Translations under genes and position numbers: made by a program
Origin: Anaeroplasmataceae bacterium
Lineage (GTDB): Bacteria > Bacillota_I > Bacilli_A > Acholeplasmatales > Anaeroplasmataceae
DNA length: 32,163 nucleotides
Assembly (NCBI GenBank): GCA_029067355.1
Contig: JAIEEQ010000052.1
Span: forward strand, 1 to 32,163
Direction of reading: 5' to 3'
Notes under the pieces: generated by a model
What the model saw: only the letters and a program-made list of their open reading frames with translations
The model's database searches: none
Told to the model about the DNA's origin: nothing
Shown here: positions 16,849 through 24,283 of the stretch, in pieces
Numbering within the stretch: position 1 is the stretch's first letter
Layout: the number at the start of each line of letters is the position of its first letter

Positions 16849-17847
16849 ATGAAAAAAATAATAACCTTTATAAGTATTTTATTCGTTATGCTTGGTTTAT
16901 TCACTGCAAATGCCTATGAGCTTGCGAAGGATGACAAAATTTATGTTGGTGGACAGGCAATTGGAATTAAGCTAAACACAGGTGTTGTTGTCGTTGGCTC
17001 CTATGGTATTTTGGAAAATGGTAAGGTTCATAAGCCATGGGAAAGTGCTGGAATAATAGAAGGTGATCAAATTACTCGTTTAAATCAATCTCAGATAACA
17101 GATATCAAGAGTCTTTTAAGAGCATTAGAAAAGACAAATGGTAAGGAATGTGAAATTGAATACAAAAGAAAGAATCAAACCTTTGAGAAAAGAATTACTC
17201 CGGTTTTAACCGCTGATAGCTATTCTTTAGGGCTTTATGTCAAGGATTCTATTTTGGGTGTTGGAACATTAACTTATTATATTAAAGAAATCAATGCCTA
17301 TGGTAGCCTTGGACATCAAATAACCTCAAAGGATTATTATGCTGGTGAAATCTATGAGGCAAAAGTAAATCAGATCATAAAGCCTACTCGAACAGAAGCA
17401 GGGGAAAAGCGAGCTAGTATTGATAGTAAATCTATTGGAACTGTTGAACAAAATACGAATACAGGAGTTCATGGATATACAAATTCCAATTTTAATTATG
17501 ATAAAATGGAAGCCTTAGAGATGAAGACACGAGATGAAATTCGTTTGGGTGAAGCAGAAATCTGGACTTGTATTAAAGGAACTTCAGTAGAAAAATTTAA
17601 AATAAATATAACTTCCCTAGCCAAGCAATCAACCAAGGATATCAAAGGAATAACATTTGAGGTTGTGGATGAAGCACTTTTAGAACAAACAGGCGGAATC
17701 ATTCAAGGAATGTCAGGCTCTCCTATTGTTCAGGACAATAAAATTATTGGTGCAGTAACCCATGTACTTATCAACAACAGTAAAAAGGGTTATGGTATAT
17801 ATTTAGAGTTCATGCTAGAGGATATGGGAATAACCATCCAAGAATAA
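16849..17847 (+). CDS. spoIVB: SpoIVB signalling peptidase (S55 family)
   Basis: This encodes 332 residues from ATG 16849, with a perfect GGAGGTG (16837-16843) five bases upstream; the TTG at 16810 is rejected. An N-terminal signal/anchor (KKIITFISILFVMLGLFTANA) leads to a PDZ domain (about 35-115; AGIIEGDQITRLNQ). An S55 serine peptidase domain follows, with His156 (YGSLGHQI) and Ser289 in IIQGMSGSPIVQD, then KIIGAVTHV and KGYGIYLE. In sporulating Firmicutes SpoIVB crosses into the intermembrane space and cleaves SpoIVFA to trigger sigma-K activation. It is shorter than the roughly 426 residues of the Bacillus protein. The usual downstream spo0A is missing; a small minus-strand gene follows instead. 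Confidence 0.93.
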   Translation: MKKIITFISILFVMLGLFTANAYELAKDDKIYVGGQAIGIKLNTGVVVVGSYGILENGKVHKPWESAGIIEGDQITRLNQSQITDIKSLLRALEKTNGKECEIEYKRKNQTFEKRITPVLTADSYSLGLYVKDSILGVGTLTYYIKEINAYGSLGHQITSKDYYAGEIYEAKVNQIIKPTRTEAGEKRASIDSKSIGTVEQNTNTGVHGYTNSNFNYDKMEALEMKTRDEIRLGEAEIWTCIKGTSVEKFKINITSLAKQSTKDIKGITFEVVDEALLEQTGGIIQGMSGSPIVQDNKIIGAVTHVLINNSKKGYGIYLEFMLEDMGITIQE

Positions 17848-17872
17848 AAAAAAGATGCCTAAAAAGCATCTT
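17846..17872 (-). terminator. Terminator of the 60-residue membrane protein gene
   Basis: AAGATGC (17852-17858) and GCATCTT (17866-17872) form a perfect seven-base stem. On the minus strand it is followed by a T run (the complement of the A run at 17846-17851). It lies directly after the spoIVB stop and may also stop convergent transcripts. Confidence 0.75.
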
Positions 17873-17880
17873 AGATGGCA

Positions 17881-18063
17881 TTATACCTTTTGTGCCAAAA
17901 TGACAATATAATAAATTAAAGTAGCAACAGAGGCTAAGGCCATTGCTGCTGTAAGAATAAGGATAATGATTTTCCCCCAGTGTGTATCTGTTGGATTCTT
18001 ATATCCTTTTTTCTTTAATTCATTTTTAGCTTGCTTTGATTTTTTATTTTTATTTTGTGCCAT
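17881..18063 (-). CDS. Small single-span membrane protein
   Basis: This encodes 60 residues: a Lys-rich, hydrophilic N-terminus (MAQNKNKKSKQAKNELKKKG), a conserved-looking NPTDTHWGK segment, then one membrane span at about 31-57 (IIILILTAAMALASVATLIYY). It has a good ribosome binding site (AGGTGAAG) and its own terminator, so it is a real gene despite its size. Predicted topology puts the basic end in the cytoplasm. I recognise only a general resemblance to small membrane proteins of low-GC Gram-positives; function is unknown. It is divergent from dinB across an 87-base AT-rich gap. Confidence 0.75.
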   Translation of the reverse strand: MAQNKNKKSKQAKNELKKKGYKNPTDTHWGKIIILILTAAMALASVATLIYYIVILAQKV

Positions 18064-18150
18064 ATCTTCACCTACTTCAATAAAAATGCTATAATATATA
18101 CATATAGATTTATTATATAATATTTTTTAGAAAAAGGAAAGGATTTTTTT

Positions 18151-19341
18151 ATGAGCAAGCAAAATAATGTAAAAATTATACTTCATGTTGATATGAATGC
18201 ATTTTTTTGTTCTGTGGCTTGTCTTTTAAATCCCTCCTTACGAGGAAAGGTTTTTGCTATTGGAAGAGAAAATAGCTATCGAGGAGTGATATCCTCTGCT
18301 AGCTATGAGGCTAGAGCCTTAGGAATTCATTCAGCACAAAGTCTTAAGGAAGCATACAGCTTGGTTCCTGATTTGATTGTGGTTCATCTAGATTATTCTC
18401 ATTATATTGATTACCACAATCGATTTTTAAATGTTTTAAAGCAGTATTCTTCCTTAGTTGAGGTTGCTTCCATAGATGAGGCCTATTTAGATATCACGCA
18501 GGTTTCGTTAACAAGACATCCTTTAGTTATCGCAAAGGAAATTCAAAAGCGTATTTTAAAGGAGGTTGGCTTGAGTTGTTCTATTGGAATTGCTCCAACG
18601 CTGTTCTTGGCTAAAATGGCATCAGATATGAAAAAGCCTCTTGGAATAACAGTATTAAGGAAAAGAGATGTAAAGCAGATGCTTTATCCCTTATCTGTAT
18701 CTGATATATATGGAATAGGTAAAAGAACGTATCCAACCTTGATTAAAAATGAGATTAAAACGATAGCTGATTTTATGAACGAAGAAAATAAGGAAAAAAT
18801 TATACGTCTTATAGGTAGTAATTCTTATGAGAGTGTGTATTCCCATATTTTAGGAAATTCAACAAATATTGTAGTACCTAATCGAAGAGGTGAGTCTGAA
18901 AGCATATCTACCTCTCAAACCTTTGACCGAGTTATCAATTCAAGCATAGAAGCCTTATATGAGCTTAGGAAAATGACAAGAGAGCTTGTAAATAAATTAA
19001 AAAAAATGCATGCTTTTACTAAAACGATTACCATAACCCTAAGAAATATTGATTTTAAGACCATTACAAGAAGCAAAAGCATTGATTATACTGATGACTT
19101 TGATGAGATATATGAGGTAGTTGTAGATCTGATAGATGAGCATTATCATAATGAATATTTGCGTCTTTTGGGGATTGGACTTTCAGGGTTAAAGGAAGAA
19201 AAGGATTTACCCAAGGAATATAATTTATTTACAATTATGGATAAAGATGAGAAACAATCTGCAATAAATCAAATGATAGAAGAATATCAAAAAAAATATG
19301 GAGAAAGTGCCTTATTTTGGTCAAAAAAGAAAAACTTGTAA
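18151..19341 (+). CDS. dinB: DNA polymerase IV (Y-family translesion polymerase)
   Basis: This encodes 396 residues. Catalytic metal ligands are present: Asp14 in LHVDMNAFF and Asp109/Glu110 in ASIDEAYLD. YEARALGIHSAQSL is the conserved fingers motif, CSIGIAPTLFLAKMASDMKKPLG the thumb region and IYGIGKRT the helix-hairpin-helix. The little-finger domain covers about 240-350. DinB copies damaged DNA without proofreading. A C-terminal EYNLF could be a weak clamp-binding peptide. AAAGGAAAGGA lies upstream of the ATG. The next gene begins about 40 bases after its stop. Confidence 0.93.
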   Translation: MSKQNNVKIILHVDMNAFFCSVACLLNPSLRGKVFAIGRENSYRGVISSASYEARALGIHSAQSLKEAYSLVPDLIVVHLDYSHYIDYHNRFLNVLKQYSSLVEVASIDEAYLDITQVSLTRHPLVIAKEIQKRILKEVGLSCSIGIAPTLFLAKMASDMKKPLGITVLRKRDVKQMLYPLSVSDIYGIGKRTYPTLIKNEIKTIADFMNEENKEKIIRLIGSNSYESVYSHILGNSTNIVVPNRRGESESISTSQTFDRVINSSIEALYELRKMTRELVNKLKKMHAFTKTITITLRNIDFKTITRSKSIDYTDDFDEIYEVVVDLIDEHYHNEYLRLLGIGLSGLKEEKDLPKEYNLFTIMDKDEKQSAINQMIEEYQKKYGESALFWSKKKNL

Positions 19342-19380
19342 TTTTATTTTAATAATGGTATGATACAAGAGGTGATGAAA

Positions 19381-20682
19381 ATGATCTTTGATGGTGTAGA
19401 GCTTAAAAGCTATATTGGAAAAGCCTTACTTGATTTGCAATTTAAGGAATTTAGTCCTGTTCAACGTGAAGTAATGCAAGTAGTTAAAAATAATAAAAAT
19501 ATTTTAGTTAAATCAAAAACAGGAAGTGGAAAAACACATGCCTTTTTGATTCCTATTTTTCAAGAGCTTGATGAGGACGATCATTCTGTTTTTGCAACAA
19601 TTATATCTCCAACGAAAGAGCTTGCTATGCAAACCTATAAAATGGCACAGCATATAGCCTCTTTTTCAGATAAACGAATTGATATAAAGCTTTTTTCAGG
19701 TGGGACGGATCGATTAAAGGAAATTGAAAAATTAAAATCAACTATGCCACAGATTGTTATTGGAACGCCAGGTAAAATCAAGGATTTAGCTATTGTAGAA
19801 AATGCTTTAAAAATATATACTTCAAAATATTTTATTGTAGATGAGATGGACATGGCTTTAGACGGAGGATATGAGGAGGATTTGGATGATATTTCAAAGA
19901 TATTAGCTAATTCAAAGATGATGTTTTTCTCTGCGACTATGGAGGACAGAATTCTTCATTTTGTAAAAAAATATTTAAGCAATCCTTTTATGATTGATAT
20001 AAAGGATACCAATGATTTGCAAATTAAGCATATTTGGATTCCTTTGAAGCATAAGGATAGACAGGAGATGCTTTTATCTCTTCTTACAACCATTCAGCCT
20101 TATTTTGCTATTATATTTGCAAATACAAAGGAACGGGTTATGGAACTTTCTAATCTTTTGGCAAGTCAAGGCTATTTTGTTGCACAAATGCATGGTGATT
20201 TGACTCCGCGAGAGCGTAAAAGAGTGTTAAATGATTGTAAGGCATTAAAGCATCAGTATCTTGTAGCAACTGATTTAGCAGCCAGAGGTTTAGACATTGA
20301 GGGTGTTACACACATTATCAATTTTGAGCTTCCTTATAATTATGAGTTTTATCTTCATCGTAGTGGAAGAACAGGCAGAATGCACCGTGATGGAATTGTA
20401 TATTCCTTTTATGAAGAGATTGATGATGACTATTTAGATAATCTTTCTAAGAAAAAAATCAAGCCTGTATATTTTGAATTAAAAAATGGTGAGCTTCTTC
20501 CTTATAAGGGAAGAGGAACCCGTCAGGCTCGTAAGAAGCCAAAAACAGACTTTCAGAAGGAAGCCTCTAAATATGTACCAAAGCCAACAAAGGTTTCTCC
20601 AGGCTATAAGAAAAAAAGACAAGCTCAAATTGATGAGCTTGCTGAAAGATTAAAACGAAATGCAAAGAAGAAAAGAAGATAA
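19381..20682 (+). CDS. DEAD-box RNA helicase (CshB-like) with DEMD motif II
   Basis: This encodes 433 residues from ATG 19381; AGAGGTG at 19368-19374 is spaced for this codon rather than for ATG 19360. Motifs include the Q-motif region FKEFSPVQ, I SKTGSGKT (45-52), Ia PTKELA, Ib GTPGK, III SAT (184-186), V TDLAARGLDIEGV and VI HRSGRTGR (326-333). Motif II reads DEMD (154-157) instead of DEAD. The C-terminus is a Lys/Arg-rich tail, KRNAKKKRR. The DEMDMALD.G context resembles the CshB branch, which acts in cold adaptation and RNA or ribosome metabolism. The change A to M in motif II is uncommon but keeps the catalytic Asp and Glu. Confidence 0.9.
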   Translation: MIFDGVELKSYIGKALLDLQFKEFSPVQREVMQVVKNNKNILVKSKTGSGKTHAFLIPIFQELDEDDHSVFATIISPTKELAMQTYKMAQHIASFSDKRIDIKLFSGGTDRLKEIEKLKSTMPQIVIGTPGKIKDLAIVENALKIYTSKYFIVDEMDMALDGGYEEDLDDISKILANSKMMFFSATMEDRILHFVKKYLSNPFMIDIKDTNDLQIKHIWIPLKHKDRQEMLLSLLTTIQPYFAIIFANTKERVMELSNLLASQGYFVAQMHGDLTPRERKRVLNDCKALKHQYLVATDLAARGLDIEGVTHIINFELPYNYEFYLHRSGRTGRMHRDGIVYSFYEEIDDDYLDNLSKKKIKPVYFELKNGELLPYKGRGTRQARKKPKTDFQKEASKYVPKPTKVSPGYKKKRQAQIDELAERLKRNAKKKRR

Positions 20683-20683
20683 G

Positions 20684-20721
20684 AAAAAACCACATTTCAA
20701 ATGGAATGTGGCCTTTTTTTT
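20684..20721. terminator. Bidirectional terminator between helicase and glgC
   Basis: CCACATT (20690-20696) pairs with AATGTGG (20705-20711). There are eight T on the plus side and an A run (T run on the minus strand) on the other side. It serves both convergent genes. Confidence 0.9.
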
Positions 20722-21949
20722 ATTGCAAGGTTTCTCCTGAGGTGATGTGCTTCTCAGATACATTTTTTACATTTGTAGAAGAGAATATTCTTACATTACG
20801 TTCTACAACTAAATCTTCAGGTAAAATTAATTTTTTACCAATAACATTAATTCCGCTAGATAAAATTTTTGGTTTATCCTTATTTGGTTGATAGTCATTT
20901 CCAGAACCAATGATGGAATTATCACCAACGATAGTTTCCTTATCAATTATAGTGTTTTCAATATGACAATTCTTACCTATAACAACATCATTTAGGATAA
21001 CAGAATCCTTGATAATTGAGCCTTCTCCAACCTGTACTCCAGGTGAGATGACAGAATGCTCAATCTTTCCATCAATTTGACAACCATTGGATATAAGAGA
21101 TCTCTTAATTTCAGCATTTTGACCAACCTTTACAGGAGGAAGATCCTCACTTTTTGTATAAATTTTCCAAGATGGGTCATATAAATCTAAGGCAGTATCT
21201 TCAATCAGCTCAAGATTTGTTTCTAGATATGAATCATAGGTACCAACGTCCTTCCAGTAGTCATAATATTCATAGGCATATACCTTTTGCTCTTTAATCA
21301 TATCTGGAATGATATGCTTTCCAAAATCAAGATCAATGATATCTGGATGAGCTTCTATTGCGTCAATTAAAGCCTGAGTAGAAAATACATAAATACCCAT
21401 AGAAGCCTTATTTGATTTTGGCTCTTTTGGTTTTTCAACAAACTTGTTAATTTTTAAATTTGAATCTGTTTCCAAAATTCCAAAACGATCCGCTTCCTCA
21501 ATAGGAACGATTTTGGCTGCGATTGTTAAATCGGCACCCGTTTGCTTATGCTGTTCAATCATCTTAGAGTAATCCATCTTATAGACATGATCTCCTGAAA
21601 GAATAAGAACATATTTTGATGCATAGCGCTTTACGAATTCAAGATTCTTGCGGATGGCATCAGCAGTCCCCTCATACCAAGAATTGCTTGGCTGAAGAAG
21701 GGTTACAAATGAATCACGACGGTCTAAGTCCCAAGGCTTACCAACACCAATGTGTTCATTTAAAGAAAGGGGCAGGTACTGGGTTAAGATACCTATTTGG
21801 AAAATTCCTGAATTACAGCAATTGGATAGTGCAAAGTCAATAATTCTAAATTTTCCTGCAAATGGAACAGCTGGCTTGCTTCGTTTTTCAGATAGAATAT
21901 CCAAACGTGAGCCACGTCCACCCGCTAAAATTAAAGCTAAAGTTTCCAT
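20720..21949 (-). CDS. glgC: Glucose-1-phosphate adenylyltransferase
   Basis: This encodes 409 residues. ALILAGGRGSRL at the N-terminus is the nucleotide-binding pyrophosphorylase motif. SKPAVPFAGKFRIIDFALSN, LSGDHVYKMDY and EKPKEP are typical of the catalytic domain. The C-terminal third (about 290-390) is a left-handed beta-helix with hexapeptide repeats (VISPGVQVGEGSIIKDSVIL). GlgC makes ADP-glucose from glucose-1-phosphate and ATP, the committed step of glycogen synthesis. AGGAGG lies upstream of the ATG, and the gene follows glgA after 17 bases. No glgD, glgB or glgP is in this window. Confidence 0.95.
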   Translation of the reverse strand: METLALILAGGRGSRLDILSEKRSKPAVPFAGKFRIIDFALSNCCNSGIFQIGILTQYLPLSLNEHIGVGKPWDLDRRDSFVTLLQPSNSWYEGTADAIRKNLEFVKRYASKYVLILSGDHVYKMDYSKMIEQHKQTGADLTIAAKIVPIEEADRFGILETDSNLKINKFVEKPKEPKSNKASMGIYVFSTQALIDAIEAHPDIIDLDFGKHIIPDMIKEQKVYAYEYYDYWKDVGTYDSYLETNLELIEDTALDLYDPSWKIYTKSEDLPPVKVGQNAEIKRSLISNGCQIDGKIEHSVISPGVQVGEGSIIKDSVILNDVVIGKNCHIENTIIDKETIVGDNSIIGSGNDYQPNKDKPKILSSGINVIGKKLILPEDLVVERNVRIFSSTNVKNVSEKHITSGETLQ

Positions 21950-21966
21950 ATTATCTTCCTCCTAAC

Positions 21967-23382
21967 TTATAGCGTAATTTTTTTGTATATATCTAAGTAT
22001 TTTGCAGCAGAAGAGGACCAACTATAATCCTTTTCCATTGCTTGCTTTACTAAGGTATTCCAAGCTTTTTTATTATGGTTATATGTATTTAAGGCTAAGA
22101 ATATAACATCCTTTAATTCTGTTGCATTAAAATTTGCAAAGCTGAAGCCTGTACCCTCATTCGTAAACTCATTATAAGGTTGAACAGTGTCCTTTAAACC
22201 ACCAGTTTCCCTTACTAATGGAAGTGTACCATATCGCATAGCAATCATCTGACCTAAACCACAAGGCTCAAATTTTGATGGCATCAAGAAAATATCACAG
22301 CCAGCATAAATTTTTTGAGCTACTGGATCAGAATACCCAATATAGCATTTAAACCGATCAGGATACTTAGCTTCCATAAAGCGGAAGAAGTCCTCATATT
22401 TAGAATCGCCTGATCCCATCAATATGAATTTTGCATTACTATATTGTATGACATCATCAAGAATTGGCATCAGTAAATCAATTCCCTTTTGATCGACCAG
22501 ACGAGAAACTAATCCAAATAGTGGTACATCCTCAGTTGATAATCCAAATTCCTTTAATAAAGCCTCTTTGTTGGCTTTTTTACCAGAGGTAACGGTTTTT
22601 AAAGAATAAGTAGAATAGATATGCTTATCTGTTTGAGGGTTATATTTTTCATCATCAATTCCATTGATTATGCCATAAAAATCAAAATAGCGTAATCCTA
22701 ATATATTATTTAATCGATAGCCATAATAATCCGTAAGAACCTCATCCTTATAGGTTTGAGATACAGTTGTTACAACATTTGATTCTAATATTCCAGCTTT
22801 CATAAAATTGATACAGCCATCAAATTCCAAGGAAGAAGAATAGGGCATAAATAAAATTCTCATCATATCCATAGGGAAATTTCCTTGATACTGAATATTA
22901 TGAATACTATAAACAGTTTTTATTCGATTATACTCTGAATAAAAGTGATAATTGGATTTCAAAATATAAGGAATTAATCCAGTCTGCCAGTCATTTAAAT
23001 GAAGGACATCAGGGAAAAAGTTAATAACCTTTAAAGCCTCTAATACAGCAAAATCAAAGTATGCAAAGCGTTCTCCGTCATCGCCATAGCCATAAAGTCC
23101 ATCTCGATTAAAATATCGATCACTATCAATAAAGTAAAAATCTACTCCTTCATGGACAGCATGAAAAACTCCTACATATTCCATTCGTTCTGCTATTTTT
23201 ATATAAGCATAACCACAATATTCTGCGATATTTTTTTCCTTTATTCTTTTGTAGTAGGGCATAATAACTCTAGCATCACAGTTTTTCCCCTTCAATGCTT
23301 TTGGTAATGCACCTATTACGTCAGCTAAGCCACCTGTTTTTGCGTAGGGAGCACTTTCACTGGCACAAAATAAAACTTTCAT
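21967..23382 (-). CDS. glgA: Glycogen synthase (ADP-glucose, GT5)
   Basis: This encodes 471 residues from the ATG at 23382, preceded by AGAGGTGATG. A longer reading frame to 23439 starts inside the -35 box of the promoter, so it is excluded. MKVLFCASESAPYAKTGGLADV carries the conserved ADP-glucose site K15-T-G-G. HLNDWQTGL and the C-terminal PSKFEPCGLGQMIAMRYG are the family signatures. GlgA transfers glucose from ADP-glucose to growing glycogen. It is upstream of glgC in a two-gene minus-strand operon; the reverse order (glgC first) is more common. Confidence 0.95.
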   Translation of the reverse strand: MKVLFCASESAPYAKTGGLADVIGALPKALKGKNCDARVIMPYYKRIKEKNIAEYCGYAYIKIAERMEYVGVFHAVHEGVDFYFIDSDRYFNRDGLYGYGDDGERFAYFDFAVLEALKVINFFPDVLHLNDWQTGLIPYILKSNYHFYSEYNRIKTVYSIHNIQYQGNFPMDMMRILFMPYSSSLEFDGCINFMKAGILESNVVTTVSQTYKDEVLTDYYGYRLNNILGLRYFDFYGIINGIDDEKYNPQTDKHIYSTYSLKTVTSGKKANKEALLKEFGLSTEDVPLFGLVSRLVDQKGIDLLMPILDDVIQYSNAKFILMGSGDSKYEDFFRFMEAKYPDRFKCYIGYSDPVAQKIYAGCDIFLMPSKFEPCGLGQMIAMRYGTLPLVRETGGLKDTVQPYNEFTNEGTGFSFANFNATELKDVIFLALNTYNHNKKAWNTLVKQAMEKDYSWSSSAAKYLDIYKKITL

Positions 23383-23410
23383 TTCATCACCTCTGTATAT
23401 CATTACTTTC

Positions 23411-23439
23411 ATTTTACCATAGGTAAAGCGTTTTCTCAA
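23411..23439 (-). promoter_or_regulatory. Promoter of the glgA-glgC operon, with a cre-like core
   Basis: On the minus strand TTGAGA (23439-23434) and TAAAAT (23416-23411) have a 17-base spacer. Within and just before the spacer AGAAAACGCTTTAC matches the inner core of the CcpA cre pattern (GWAANCGNTNW) but misses both outer ends. Catabolite control is therefore only a suggestion. Confidence 0.7.
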
Positions 23440-23481
23440 GGATTTTTCAAAAGAAAAAATAAATAATTTATTCTTTTTTAC

Positions 23482-23510
23482 TTGCGTATTAATACTAGTT
23501 TTGATATAAT
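23482..23510 (+). promoter_or_regulatory. Promoter of the thioredoxin-fold protein gene
   Basis: TTGCGT at 23482-23487 and TATAAT at 23505-23510 have a 17-base spacer. The start would be near 23517, about 50 bases before the ATG. It is divergent from the glg promoter. Confidence 0.7.
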
Positions 23511-23567
23511 AAAATATGCGTATTTCGTAATAATTTAATTCTTAATAAAGAAAGGATTTAATCTCAT

Positions 23568-24206
23568 ATGGCTAGAACAACAGGAAGAAGAAACAAAACA
23601 AAATTTATATTACGTAAAGAGCTAATTATATTGGTATTTGTCCTAGTGGCAATGATTGTAACAACAATTTGTCTATCCATCCCTTCTGAATCAGATAGAA
23701 GATTAGAAGAGATTAATACAGCAATTACTGATTATAATAGTGCAAATAGTACATCCTATTCTACATTAGAAAAGGAAAATGTAATTCGTAAGGCCTCCTT
23801 AAAGCAGGTTGAAGGACATCTTAAAAGCTCTGCAAATGGCTCTGAGGAGCATCCGGTTTACCTCTATATTCTTTATGGGAGTTTAACAAATGCAACTGTT
23901 TGTCAGTATTTATCTGCAATTGATACAGAAGCAAGAAATCGAGAGGTAAAAACAGTATATCTTTATGATTCTGCTAAGGTAGATAATCAAGAGGATAAGG
24001 AAGACGCTTCCTTCTTAGCAGAGCTAGAGAATGATGAAGCAATCTTTAATGCTGATATTTTAGAGGGTGTTCAAGAGGTGGATTTGTTAAAAACACCAGC
24101 TCTGCTTGTTTATAAAAATGGAGAACTTATCTTTAACTCAGTTGAAATTGAAGAGGATGGTTCTTATAATTGGACACAAATTATCAACAAAGCCTTTTCA
24201 TTATAA
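23568..24206 (+). CDS. Membrane-anchored thioredoxin-fold protein lacking CXXC
   Basis: This encodes 212 residues: a basic N-terminus, one membrane anchor at about 18-38 (ELIILVFVLVAMIVTTICLSI), a helical linker (42-90), then an extracytoplasmic domain. HPVYLYILYGS is a beta strand followed by a helix that carries the only Cys (112). KTPALLVYKNGELIFNS (175-191) is the cis-Pro strand pair of the thioredoxin fold. The active-site CXXC is absent, so a redox role is unlikely; a chaperone or structural role at the cell surface is more plausible. It has its own promoter and terminator. AAAGGA lies 12 bases before the ATG, slightly far. Confidence 0.7.
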   Translation: MARTTGRRNKTKFILRKELIILVFVLVAMIVTTICLSIPSESDRRLEEINTAITDYNSANSTSYSTLEKENVIRKASLKQVEGHLKSSANGSEEHPVYLYILYGSLTNATVCQYLSAIDTEARNREVKTVYLYDSAKVDNQEDKEDASFLAELENDEAIFNADILEGVQEVDLLKTPALLVYKNGELIFNSVEIEEDGSYNWTQIINKAFSL

Positions 24207-24231
24207 TTTAGGTCTAAAAATATAACATAAG

Positions 24232-24259
24232 ACTGAGATAATTTTTTATCTCGGTTTTT
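24232..24259 (+). terminator. Terminator/possible attenuator before argS
   Basis: ACTGAGATA (24232-24240) pairs with TATCTCGGT (24247-24255), with one G-U pair, followed by TTTT. It ends only 25 bases before the argS start and no promoter is visible between, so argS may depend on read-through or on an unseen promoter. Confidence 0.65.
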
Positions 24260-24283
24260 ATTTCATTTAAGGAGAAACGAAGA

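Noticed and set aside
21616-21965. Plus-strand frames opposite glgC
   Set aside because: They are antisense to conserved GlgC motifs; no start signals.
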